A stretch of 64,000 nt of DNA from contig JAAFJC010000007.1 of the NCBI GenBank assembly GCA_013297925.1, positions 1 through 64,000 on the forward strand, in the 5' to 3' direction. The notes beneath the pieces are model-generated. The model worked only from the letters and a program-made list of their open reading frames with translations. It searched no databases and had not been told where the DNA came from. The position numbers and the translations under genes are program-made. This stretch comes from Comamonadaceae bacterium. GTDB lineage: Bacteria; Pseudomonadota; Gammaproteobacteria; Burkholderiales; Burkholderiaceae_C. This document shows positions 45,576-53,360 of this stretch, piece by piece (position 1 is the stretch's first letter; each line of letters begins with the position of its first letter).

Positions 45576-46214
45576 ATGCCTTGGACCCAAGACCAAATGG
45601 CCGCTCGCGCCGCCCGTGAACTCGAAGACGGTTTCTACGTCAACCTCGGCATCGGCATCCCCACGCTGGTTGCCAACCATGTGCCTGCCGACAAAGAAGT
45701 CTGGCTGCAAAGCGAAAACGGCATGCTAGGCATCGGCCCCTTCCCCACGGAAGACGAGGTGGATGCAGACCTGATCAACGCCGGCAAACAAACGGTGACC
45801 ACCATCAAAGGCAGTAGCATCTTCGGCAGCCACGACAGCTTCGCCATGATTCGCGGCGGCAAGATCAATCTCTCCATCCTCGGCGCAATGCAAGTGAGCG
45901 AAAAGGGCGATCTGGCCAATTGGATGATCCCCGGAAAAATGGTCAAAGGCATGGGCGGCGCGATGGATCTGGTGGCCGGTGTCAAACGTGTCATCGTGCT
46001 CATGGAGCATGTCGCCAAAAAGAAAGACGGCACAGAAGACCTAAAAATCCTGCCCGCCTGCACACTCCCCCTCACAGGCGTGGGCGTGGTCGATCGCATC
46101 ATCACCGATTTGGGTGTGTTTGATGTGGTGCCTGAAGGCCTGAAGATTGTGGAGCTGGCGGATGGCGTGACAAAAGAGTTTGTGCAGAGTAAGACGGGGG
46201 TGACATTGCACTAA
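45576..46214 (+). CDS. scoB: Succinyl-CoA:3-ketoacid CoA-transferase subunit B
   Basis: Beta subunit carrying the catalytic glutamate in [27 protein letters not shown] and [19 protein letters not shown] are typical. 212 aa from ATG 45576, which has AGGAG seven nt upstream; the track's TTG at 45570 is not needed. A bidirectional terminator follows at 46237. Control by the adjacent PAS-LuxR protein is likely. Confidence 0.95.
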   Translation: MPWTQDQMAARAARELEDGFYVNLGIGIPTLVANHVPADKEVWLQSENGMLGIGPFPTEDEVDADLINAGKQTVTTIKGSSIFGSHDSFAMIRGGKINLSILGAMQVSEKGDLANWMIPGKMVKGMGGAMDLVAGVKRVIVLMEHVAKKKDGTEDLKILPACTLPLTGVGVVDRIITDLGVFDVVPEGLKIVELADGVTKEFVQSKTGVTLH

Positions 46215-46236
46215 GCCACAGCACTGTTCCAAGAAA

Positions 46237-46273
46237 AAGCGGCCTGTGCTCTAAGTACAGGCCGCTTCTTTTA
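46237..46273. terminator. Bidirectional Rho-independent terminator (scoB / tctC-like gene)
   Basis: AAGCGGCCTGT-GCTCTAAGT-ACAGGCCGCTT, an 11-bp perfect stem with a 9-nt loop, followed by CTTTTATT. On the minus strand the stem is followed by CTTTTTCTT-like sequence through the AAGAAAAAG flank, so it can serve both converging genes. Confidence 0.88.
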
Positions 46274-46288
46274 TTGGCTGAGATAGCT

Positions 46289-47266
46289 TTACTGCGGCAC
46301 TAATCCCGCAGCCTTCACCAAATCTGCATGAATTTTGGTGTCTTGCACGATCAGGCGTTGGACATCTTCTGGAGTGCTCAGCGCCACCTCGATGCCGCTC
46401 TCGGCGAGTTTTGCGCGCGTCTCTGCATCAAAGGCTGCAACGACAGCCTTATTGAGTTGATCGACTATTGATTTCGGGGTTTTGGCGGGGGCGAGCAAGG
46501 CCATCCATGCGGAGAGGGTGAGGTTGGCCACGCCAGCTTCTTGCATCGTGGGCACTTGGGGGAAGACGGGCGAGCGGGTGGGGCTCATCACGCCAAGCGC
46601 GTTTAGCGTGCCAGCTTTCACATGCGGTACGGCTTCGGGCATCACGGCGAACATGGCATCGACTGTGCCGGCAATCGTGTCGTTGATGGCCAATGCGCCG
46701 CCACGGTAGGGCACATGCAGGAGCTTGGTTTGTGTGCGCGATTCAAACATCAGACCGCCCAAGTGCTGGGGGCTGCCGTCGCCGGAAGATGCGTAGGTAA
46801 GCTTGCCGGGGTTGGCTTTCGCGGCAGCGATGAAGGCGGCGACTGTGGGGTATTTAACCTTGTCTTTGACGATCATCACCATGGGCTGATTTACCAGGCG
46901 CGAGATCGGCTGGAAATCAGCTTCTGGGTCGTAAGGCAAGGCTTTGAAGACGCTCCTGTTCGTCGTGAGGAAAGAGGCAGGCGAGACGGTGAGCGTGTAC
47001 CCGTCTGGCGCGGCTTTGGCCACCAATGGCATACCGATCTGGCCAGAGCCGCCGCCCCGGTTGTCCACCACGACAGGCTGCCCCAAAGCCGTGCTGAGTT
47101 TCTGGCCGAGGGTGCGGGCGATCATGTCTACGCTGCCACCGGCAGGCAGGGCAACGATGAATTTGATGGGCTGATCGGGGTATTTGGCTTGAGCGAAAGC
47201 CTCGCCGCTGAGGGACAAAACACCGAGGGCGCCCGTGTAGGCGAGGGAAGTGCGACGAGTGAGCAT
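46289..47266 (-). CDS. Bug-family (TctC) tripartite transporter substrate-binding protein
   Basis: Periplasmic solute receptor, 325 aa. The signal peptide MLTRRTSLAYTGALGVLSLS ends near AFAQ; YPDQPIKFIVALPAGGSVD, VVDNRGGGSGQIG and PDGYTL are Bug hallmarks. Such proteins bind carboxylates or small metabolites. No TctA/TctB membrane genes are near, which is common for orphan Bug genes in Burkholderiales. I start at ATG 47266 with GGAG upstream; the track's first 36 residues run through the operator region. Confidence 0.93.
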   Translation of the reverse strand: MLTRRTSLAYTGALGVLSLSGEAFAQAKYPDQPIKFIVALPAGGSVDMIARTLGQKLSTALGQPVVVDNRGGGSGQIGMPLVAKAAPDGYTLTVSPASFLTTNRSVFKALPYDPEADFQPISRLVNQPMVMIVKDKVKYPTVAAFIAAAKANPGKLTYASSGDGSPQHLGGLMFESRTQTKLLHVPYRGGALAINDTIAGTVDAMFAVMPEAVPHVKAGTLNALGVMSPTRSPVFPQVPTMQEAGVANLTLSAWMALLAPAKTPKSIVDQLNKAVVAAFDAETRAKLAESGIEVALSTPEDVQRLIVQDTKIHADLVKAAGLVPQ

Positions 47267-47348
47267 GAGCGAATCTCCAAGTTGACGGATGACCGAATGG
47301 ATAGCACCCAACGGCGCTACACCGTGTTTTGTATGCAATTCACATGCC

Positions 47349-47364
47349 AAAGTGTATACACTTT
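47349..47364. promoter_or_regulatory. Palindromic operator candidate upstream of the Bug gene
   Basis: AAAGTGTATACACTTT is a perfect 16-nt palindrome 83 nt upstream of the start codon, in otherwise non-coding sequence. TGTATACA-centred palindromes are typical of GntR-family targets. It shares the TGTATACA core with the palindrome at 21059-21070, so the same or a related GntR protein might bind both. Confidence 0.55.
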
Positions 47365-47406
47365 TGTGGTGCATGGCCAGCGCTCATTTTTCAACCAAGC
47401 ACAGCA

Positions 47407-47433
47407 AAACGGCCTGCTATGCGCAGGCCGTTT
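47407..47433 (-). terminator. Terminator hairpin after glmM
   Basis: AAACGGCCTGC-TATGC-GCAGGCCGTTT, a perfect 11-bp stem with a 5-nt loop. On the minus strand it lies 15 nt beyond the glmM stop and ends in GTTTTGC, so the T-run is short. Confidence 0.7.
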
Positions 47434-47448
47434 CGTCAATGAGGAGGT

Positions 47449-48783
47449 TTATGCCCGAGAAATCACGTCGGCCAACCGTTGAGCGCAGCTTCTCGCTAGT
47501 GTTGCATCCTGAGCTTCTACCATCACACGCACGATCGGCTCAGTGCCACTGGCGCGGATGAGGACGCGGCCATTGACACCCAGTTGCTGCTCGATTTCTG
47601 CCTGAGTGGGCGCTAACTTGGCGTTGGCCTTCCAGTCTTGGCCGGGCTTGAGGCGAACGTTGATTAGCTCCTGCGGAAAGAGCTTCACATCGCCGAGCAG
47701 CTCGGCGAGCGATTTGCCACTGCGCTGCACGGCTTGCAGCACTTGCAGGGCGGAGATGATGCCGTCGCCGGTGGTGTGTTTGTCCAGAGCCAGCAAATGG
47801 CCGGAGCCTTCGCCGCCGAGGAGCCAGCCGTTTCTTTGTAGTTCTTCCAGCACGTAGCGATCACCGACTTTGGCGCGGACGAACTTGACGCCTTTGGCTT
47901 TGAGGGCGACTTCGACGGCCATGTTGGTCATCAACGTACCGACGGCTCCATCGACTTTATCACCGCGCTGCAAACGCTCATTGACCATGAGATAGAGCAC
48001 TTCATCGCCATTGAACAAGCGGCCATCGGCGGAGACGATTTGCAAGCGATCTGCATCACCATCAAGCGCGATGCCGTAGTGCGCGTGATTGGCTTTGACG
48101 GCGCGGATCAGGGCTTCTGGATGCGTCGCGCCCACGCCGTCGTTGATGTTGGTGCCATTGGGCTCGCAGCCTATTGATATGACTTCTGCGCCGAGCTCGT
48201 GGAAGACTTTGGGGGCGATTTGATAGGCTGCGCCATTCGCGCCATCGACGACGATTTTGAGGCCTTTGAGCGTGAGGTCATTCGCAAACGTGCTCTTGGC
48301 GAATTCGATGTAGCGGCCAGCAGCATCGTCTAAACGACGCGATTTGCCGAGGGCGCTGCTCTTTTCCCAGACGGGCTCTTCTTTTAAGGCAGCCTCTACG
48401 GCGAGCTCCCAAGCATCTGGCAACTTCGTGCCTTGTGCGCTGAAGAATTTGATGCCGTTGTCGGGATACGCGTTATGGCTGGCGGAGATCACCACGCCCA
48501 GGTTGGCTCGCAGGGCGCGGGTGAGATAAGCCACGCCGGGCGTGGGCAAGGGGCCGAGGAGCACGACATCCACGCCCGCTGAATTGAAGCCAGACTCCAG
48601 CGCAGATTCAAGCATGTAGCCGGAGATGCGCGTGTCTTTGCCGATGAGGACTGTGGGACGGCTCTCGGCGCGGCGCAATACGCGACCGACCGCATGCCCC
48701 AGCCGCAGCATGAAATCTGGGGTGATGGGCGCTTGGCCGACCGTGCCGCGAATGCCGTCTGTGCCGAAGTATTGTCTGCTCAT
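47449..48783 (-). CDS. glmM: Phosphoglucosamine mutase
   Basis: Interconverts glucosamine 6-phosphate and 1-phosphate for UDP-GlcNAc synthesis. The phosphoserine loop is [18 protein letters not shown]; the metal loop is [12 protein letters not shown]; the C-terminal phosphate loop is [15 protein letters not shown]. 444 aa. It follows folP in the conserved ftsH-folP-glmM order, with 106 nt between folP and glmM that contain a dispersed-repeat copy. ATG 48783. Confidence 0.97.
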   Translation of the reverse strand: MSRQYFGTDGIRGTVGQAPITPDFMLRLGHAVGRVLRRAESRPTVLIGKDTRISGYMLESALESGFNSAGVDVVLLGPLPTPGVAYLTRALRANLGVVISASHNAYPDNGIKFFSAQGTKLPDAWELAVEAALKEEPVWEKSSALGKSRRLDDAAGRYIEFAKSTFANDLTLKGLKIVVDGANGAAYQIAPKVFHELGAEVISIGCEPNGTNINDGVGATHPEALIRAVKANHAHYGIALDGDADRLQIVSADGRLFNGDEVLYLMVNERLQRGDKVDGAVGTLMTNMAVEVALKAKGVKFVRAKVGDRYVLEELQRNGWLLGGEGSGHLLALDKHTTGDGIISALQVLQAVQRSGKSLAELLGDVKLFPQELINVRLKPGQDWKANAKLAPTQAEIEQQLGVNGRVLIRASGTEPIVRVMVEAQDATLARSCAQRLADVISRA

Positions 48784-48838
48784 GATGCTAGGTTTGTGAC
48801 TGCTTTATGCACTGATTTTAGAGGAAAAACGGCAGATC

Positions 48839-48880
48839 GCCGGCAAGGAATCTGCGCGGAGCGCTACGAAAATAATAGTG
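48839..48880 (+). repeat. Dispersed ~40 bp repeat, copy 10 (between folP and glmM)
   Basis: GCCGGCAAGGAATCTGCGCG, then GAGCGCTACGAAAATAATAGTG. This copy is intergenic, showing that the element is not tied to coding sequence. Confidence 0.87.
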
Positions 48881-48889
48881 TTGAAACAA

Positions 48890-49762
48890 TCAATTCACAG
48901 CTGATTGAGCAGCACGCCAGACCTTCATGGCCTGCACCGTCTCACGCACATCATGCACCCGCAGCACACTCGCGCCGCGCTCCAGCGCCAGCAGCGCAGC
49001 GGCCACGCTGGGAACCATGCGATCTTTTGCCTCTTGCAAGCCTGTGACAGCGCCGAGCGATGATTTGCGCGACCAACCGGCGAGCAGCGGAAAACCCAAA
49101 TCGAGAAGCTCACGTTGTCGAGCGAGCAACGCAAAATTCTGCGCGACCGTTTTGCCGAAACCAATGCCGGGATCGATCAAAAGGCGAGCTTTAAGGTCGA
49201 AATGGGCTGATTGCCGGCATGGAACCTGCGCAAGGCGCTCATGAAATGATAGTAAATCATTCTTGACACGCTGCACCACATCTTCGCTTTCAGGCAAGGG
49301 ATCGAGCTGCATCGTCTGCGGATCGCGATGCATATGCATCATCACGAGCCCGCAGCGGCCATGATCCATCACCACTTGCGCGGCGCTTAAATTCGCGTCC
49401 ACGCGGCGAAAGCCCCAAATGTCATTGATGATGTCCGCCCCCGCATCGAGTGCAGCTTGCATCACTTGCGGCTTGTACGTGTCCACACTGATCGGTACAC
49501 CGAGCTTCACGGCTTCTTTCAAGACGGGCATCAAGCGAGCTAGCTCGTCTTGTAACGACACAGGCGGCGCACCGGGGCGGGAAGACTCCGCTCCCAGATC
49601 CAGAATATCTGCCCCATCGCGAATCAATTGCTCAGCATGTTTGCATGCCGCGGAAGTTGACGCAAACTGCCCCCCATCCGAAAACGAATCCGGCGTGAGA
49701 TTCACAATGCCCATGATTTTGGGCTGCGTGAGATCAATTTCGAATCGGGTCGTGTGCCACAT
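48890..49762 (-). CDS. folP: Dihydropteroate synthase
   Basis: Joins the pterin diphosphate with p-aminobenzoate, the sulphonamide target. IMGIVNLTPDSFSDGGQ, ILDLGAESSRPGAPPVS and LLIDPGIGFGKT are the conserved loops. 290 aa from ATG 49762 (MWHTTRFEIDL); the track's extra 15 residues are translated from the adjacent hairpin repeat. The segment HERLAQVPCRQSAHF contains a dispersed-repeat copy and makes the loop slightly longer than usual. Confidence 0.95.
   Translation of the reverse strand: MWHTTRFEIDLTQPKIMGIVNLTPDSFSDGGQFASTSAACKHAEQLIRDGADILDLGAESSRPGAPPVSLQDELARLMPVLKEAVKLGVPISVDTYKPQVMQAALDAGADIINDIWGFRRVDANLSAAQVVMDHGRCGLVMMHMHRDPQTMQLDPLPESEDVVQRVKNDLLSFHERLAQVPCRQSAHFDLKARLLIDPGIGFGKTVAQNFALLARQRELLDLGFPLLAGWSRKSSLGAVTGLQEAKDRMVPSVAAALLALERGASVLRVHDVRETVQAMKVWRAAQSAVN
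49213..49255 (+). repeat. Dispersed ~40 bp repeat, copy 11 (in folP)
   Basis: GCCGGCATGGAACCTGCGCA, then AGGCGCTCATGAAATGATAGTA. It is inside the folP frame, just before the conserved LIDPGIGFGKT loop. Confidence 0.85.
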
Positions 49763-49781
49763 TGTTAAAGTCAGAAATGCA

Positions 49782-49904
49782 AAAACATCCGGACGCGAAA
49801 GACGCAAAGGTTACGCAAAAGACGCAAAAAGAAATTCAAAATGAAGTTTTCTTTTTGGTACTTTGTTTCGCGTAACTTTCGCGCCTTTCGCGTCCGGATG
49901 TTTT
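49782..49904. repeat. Long hairpin repeat, copy C (between ftsH and folP)
   Basis: A 123-bp near-palindrome with ends AAAACATCCGGACGCGAAAG / CGTCCGGATGTTTT and inner units GACGCAAAG, TTACGCAAAA and GACGCAAAA. It shares the CGGACGC end and the ~10-bp units of copies A and B, but has ATCCGG in place of TACCGG. It separates ftsH from folP in the same operon direction. Confidence 0.88.
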
Positions 49905-49934
49905 GTATCTCAGTCGTATTTAAATCAGTAAAGC

Positions 49935-51860
49935 TTAAGCCGCAGTAGGCGCAGGCTGCGTCGCCACCGGCGCGCTTCCCGAGCCACCATCGCCGCCACC
50001 TTGCGATGGATTGCGGGGCACCCAGTCTTTCGGGGCAGTCAGGGGTTGGCCAGACATGATTTGATCGAGCTGGATAATGTCAATCGTTTCCCATTCGAGC
50101 AAAGCTTTGGCCATGGTGTGCATTTTGTCGCTGTGCTCTTCGATAAGTTTGCGTGCCAAGGCGTATTGCGTATCGATGATTTTGCGCACTTCCGCATCCA
50201 CCTTTTGCATGGTGACTTCGCTCATATTGGTCGTCTTCGTCACGCTGCGGCCGAGGAACACTTCGCCTTCATTTTCGGCATACACCATGGGGCCAAGCGC
50301 TTCTGTCATGCCGTAGCGAGTCACCATGTCGCGAGCAATCGATGTCGCGCGCTCAAAGTCATTGCTTGCGCCAGTGGTCATTTGGTTCATGAACACTTCT
50401 TCTGCGATGCGGCCACCAAAGAGCATGGCGATTTGATTCAGCATGAATTCTTTGTCGTAGCTGTAGCGATCTTTCTCAGGCAGACTCATCGTCACGCCAA
50501 GCGCACGGCCACGCGGGATGATGGTGACTTTATGCACCGGATCACATTTGGGCAGCAGGCGGCCAATGAGGGCGTGGCCACTTTCGTGATACGCGGTATT
50601 GCGGCGCTCTTCCTCGGGCATGATCATGCTCTTGCGCTCTGGGCCCATGAGGATCTTGTCTTTGGCTTTCTCAAAATCTTGCATCTCCACCACGCGGGCA
50701 TTGCGGCGCGCGGCCATCAATGCGGCTTCGTTACAAAGGTTAGCCAAATCAGCGCCGCTCATGCCGGGTGTGCCGCGTGCGATCACGCTGGGGCTCACGT
50801 CTTGGCCCATGGGGATTTTGCGCATGTGAACGTTAAGAATCTGCTCGCGGCCACGGATATCGGGCAGTGTCACATAAACCTGACGGTCAAAACGGCCGGG
50901 GCGCAGCAAGGCAGCGTCCAGAATGTCTGGCCGGTTGGTGGCAGCCACCACGATCACGCCGAGATTGGTTTCAAAGCCATCCATCTCCACCAGCATTTGA
51001 TTGAGCGTTTGTTCGCGCTCGTCGTTACCACCGCCCAGACCCGCGCCACGCTGGCGGCCTACCGCATCGATCTCGTCAATAAAGATGATGCAAGGTGCAT
51101 TTTTCTTCGCGTTTTCAAACATATCGCGCACACGCGATGCGCCTACGCCAACGAACATTTCTACGAAATCTGAGCCAGATATCGAGAAGAAAGGCACTTT
51201 CGCCTCACCAGCAATCGATTTGGCGAGAAGTGTCTTACCAGTGCCGGGCGGGCCAACCAGGAGCAGGCCGCGCGGAATGCGCCCGCCCAGCTTTTGGAAG
51301 CGCCCGGGGTCTTTCAAAAAGTCCACCACTTCTTTGACTTCTTCTTTGGCTTCATCGCAGCCGGCCACGTCAGCAAACGTGACGGTGTTGTTGTTTTCAT
51401 CAAGCATGCGCGCTTTGGATTTGCCGAAGCTGAACGCGCCGCCTTTGCCACCGCCTTGCATCTGCCGCATGAAATAAATCCACACGCCGATGAAGAGCAA
51501 CATCGGTGCCCAGTTGATCAAGATGGAGAGCAGGAAGGAGCCTTCTTCAGGCGCAGCGGCGTTGAATTCCACACCGTATTTCACGAGATCATTGACCAGC
51601 TGATAATCACCAGGATCGACCAAAGAGTAGCGTGCACCGTCTTTCGGAACGACAGCAATGACCGAGGGCTTGCCCGGGGCGCGCTGAATCTCCACTTTTT
51701 TGATCTTGCCGCCGCGCACATCGTCGATGAACTGCGAATACAGCACCTGCGGGCCAGCCGGGCTCACGCGGTTTTCAAATTGCTTGAAAACGGTGAACAG
51801 GATCAGCGCAATCACGAGCCAGACGGCGACTTTAGAAAACCATTGGTTGTTGTTGTTCAA
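49935..51860 (-). CDS. ftsH: ATP-dependent zinc metalloprotease FtsH
   Basis: Membrane-bound AAA+ protease, 641 aa. Two membrane helices flank a periplasmic domain ([36 protein letters not shown]). The AAA module has Walker A GPPGTGKT, Walker [12 protein letters not shown] and the SRH. The zinc site is H425-E-S-G-H429. The start is decided by the ribosome site: GGAG lies seven nt before TTG 51860, giving [14 protein letters not shown]; the longer track ORF starts inside the leader. A sigma-32-like promoter lies just upstream (51905-51933). Confidence 0.96.
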   Translation of the reverse strand: MNNNNQWFSKVAVWLVIALILFTVFKQFENRVSPAGPQVLYSQFIDDVRGGKIKKVEIQRAPGKPSVIAVVPKDGARYSLVDPGDYQLVNDLVKYGVEFNAAAPEEGSFLLSILINWAPMLLFIGVWIYFMRQMQGGGKGGAFSFGKSKARMLDENNNTVTFADVAGCDEAKEEVKEVVDFLKDPGRFQKLGGRIPRGLLLVGPPGTGKTLLAKSIAGEAKVPFFSISGSDFVEMFVGVGASRVRDMFENAKKNAPCIIFIDEIDAVGRQRGAGLGGGNDEREQTLNQMLVEMDGFETNLGVIVVAATNRPDILDAALLRPGRFDRQVYVTLPDIRGREQILNVHMRKIPMGQDVSPSVIARGTPGMSGADLANLCNEAALMAARRNARVVEMQDFEKAKDKILMGPERKSMIMPEEERRNTAYHESGHALIGRLLPKCDPVHKVTIIPRGRALGVTMSLPEKDRYSYDKEFMLNQIAMLFGGRIAEEVFMNQMTTGASNDFERATSIARDMVTRYGMTEALGPMVYAENEGEVFLGRSVTKTTNMSEVTMQKVDAEVRKIIDTQYALARKLIEEHSDKMHTMAKALLEWETIDIIQLDQIMSGQPLTAPKDWVPRNPSQGGGDGGSGSAPVATQPAPTAA

Positions 51861-51904
51861 GAGAACACTCCATGCGAGAAGACAGCTTCCCGCTTCATTG
51901 ATCA

Positions 51905-51933
51905 AAGATGGGCTTCATTTTAGGCTTTTCAAG
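51905..51933 (-). promoter_or_regulatory. Candidate heat-shock (sigma-32) promoter of ftsH
   Basis: Minus strand reads CTTGAA, 15 nt, CCCATCTT, close to the consensus CTTGAA-N13-17-CCCCATNT, about 45 nt before the ftsH TTG start. ftsH is a heat-shock gene in E. coli, which supports the reading. A 12-bp palindrome GCGCCCGGGCGC (51938-51949) lies immediately upstream. Confidence 0.6.
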
Positions 51934-51989
51934 CACCGCGCCCGGGCGCTTTGCCTATGAAACCTTAGGGAATGCGTGTTTTTGCCGCT

Positions 51990-52751
51990 CTAAACGGGTT
52001 TTTCGTGGGATTTCAGCGAAGCAGGCTTCAAACCCATGCCCACCAAAAACGTCTCCGCCGATTTATCCCGGCTGGCCTTGGGCTTGATCGGCTTGACGAC
52101 TTTGAAGGTCTTTTTAAACATTTCCACGATCTGGCTGTAGCCGCTGCCGTGGAAGAGTTTGACGATCAGCGTGCCTTCCGGTTTCATCGTGATTTGCGCA
52201 AAATTCACGGCCAATTCAATGAGCTCAGCCACGCGAGCGGAATCTGAAGAGGCCACGCCGGAGAGATTGGGCGCCATATCGCTGATCACCAAGTCCACCA
52301 CTCTTAAATCTCGCACTTTCAAGGCTTTTTCATCCTCTGGCCGGCTTGGAATCTGTGCAGACTGCTCTACTTTTGAGAGCAGCTCTTGCAACACTTCATC
52401 GGTCGAGAAATCCCCTTGAATGAATTGCACGCCCTCAATCGCCTCCATCGGCAAGATGTCTAAAGCGATGATCACGCCGTTCAATTCACCCACCGCCGCG
52501 CCGCCGCCTTTGCCTGCCGCCTCGTCTTTCGGTGCCATCTTGCGCCGCGCATACTGGCTCCAAGCGCCGGGCGCTGAGCCCAAATCCACGATCACTTGGC
52601 CGGGCTTCAAGAGCTTCAAAGTTTCGTCAATCTCCTTGAGTTTGTAAGCAGCGCGCGCGCGGTAGCCATCCTTTTTGGCCATCTTGACGTAAGGATCGTT
52701 GATATGGTCGTTAAACCACGCTTTATTGACTTTTTTAGACTTGATTTTCAT
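51990..52751 (-). CDS. rlmE: 23S rRNA 2'-O-methyltransferase RlmE (FtsJ)
   Basis: Methylates U2552 of 23S rRNA using S-adenosylmethionine. [16 protein letters not shown] is the SAM motif; [14 protein letters not shown] and [11 protein letters not shown] carry the catalytic K-D-K-E residues. It is 253 aa against about 209 in E. coli. Two insertions explain this: a glycine-rich one after YARRKM, and a ~20-residue one ([18 protein letters not shown]) before [12 protein letters not shown] that is encoded largely by a dispersed-repeat copy. Start at ATG 52751. It is followed by ftsH. Confidence 0.95.
   Translation of the reverse strand: MKIKSKKVNKAWFNDHINDPYVKMAKKDGYRARAAYKLKEIDETLKLLKPGQVIVDLGSAPGAWSQYARRKMAPKDEAAGKGGGAAVGELNGVIIALDILPMEAIEGVQFIQGDFSTDEVLQELLSKVEQSAQIPSRPEDEKALKVRDLRVVDLVISDMAPNLSGVASSDSARVAELIELAVNFAQITMKPEGTLIVKLFHGSGYSQIVEMFKKTFKVVKPIKPKASRDKSAETFLVGMGLKPASLKSHEKPV
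52340..52380 (+). repeat. Dispersed ~40 bp repeat, copy 12 (in rlmE)
   Basis: GCCGGCTTGGAATCTGTGCA, then GACTGCTCTACTTTTGAGAGC. It codes, on the minus strand, for most of a loop absent from E. coli RlmE. Confidence 0.82.
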
Positions 52752-52819
52752 GGGGGAATTGAGCTGCGCAAGGGATAATTGTCCCACGAGAGGCCACTTT
52801 GCCTCAGAATCAAGCCACC

Positions 52820-53296
52820 ATGCCAAAAATCGAACTCACCATCCAAGAGCGCAAAGCGCATCGCGCCGACGCACATCACCTCGACCCCGTCGTCATCATC
52901 GGCAATGACGGCCTCACCCCCGGCGTGCAAAAAGAGATCGACTCCGCGCTCAATTCGCATGGCTTGATCAAAGTCAGAGTGACAGGCGATGATCGCGCCG
53001 CACGCGAAGTCGCCTATCTCAAGCTTTGCGACGATCTAAGCTGCGCCCCCATCCAACACATCGGCAAACTCCTCGTGCTCTGGCGCCCCATGCCTGAGAA
53101 AGAGCGCAAATACGGCGACGATGAGGCCCGCATGCGCGGCCCAAAAGAAGTCAAATTCGCCAAGACCAGCCGCAGCACAGGTCGCCGCGAAGTCAAAACC
53201 CTGCGCGTCCTAGGCAACGAACGCATCACACGCGGCGGCACCGTCAAGCGCGCGAAGCCGAAGATGAAATCGGTGAAGAAGATGGGGCGGGATTGA
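52820..53296 (+). CDS. yhbY: YhbY family RNA-binding protein (CRM domain)
   Basis: Ribosome assembly factor. The CRM domain occupies residues ~1-95 ([20 protein letters not shown] ... [14 protein letters not shown]). A basic tail of about 60 residues (ending [16 protein letters not shown]) extends beyond the E. coli protein. ATG 52820 ([12 protein letters not shown]) is preferred to the track start. It is divergent from rlmE with 68 nt between start codons, the conserved arrangement. Confidence 0.93.
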   Translation: MPKIELTIQERKAHRADAHHLDPVVIIGNDGLTPGVQKEIDSALNSHGLIKVRVTGDDRAAREVAYLKLCDDLSCAPIQHIGKLLVLWRPMPEKERKYGDDEARMRGPKEVKFAKTSRSTGRREVKTLRVLGNERITRGGTVKRAKPKMKSVKKMGRD

Positions 53297-53360
53297 GGCC
53301 GATTATTGACGAGATTGAATGCGCAATTGAACTGGCTGAAGTAAACCCTATCTGACTGTG

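Noticed and set aside
46275-46312. Possible repeat copy at the end of the Bug gene (GAGATAGCTTTACTGCGGCA)
   Set aside because: Matches only part of the consensus, with several mismatches in the core.
50001-51173. Long + strand ORF of 390 aa opposite ftsH
   Set aside because: It is the antisense shadow of ftsH; composition is unlike a protein (His/Ala-rich, no domain), and ftsH has full motifs and a decided start.
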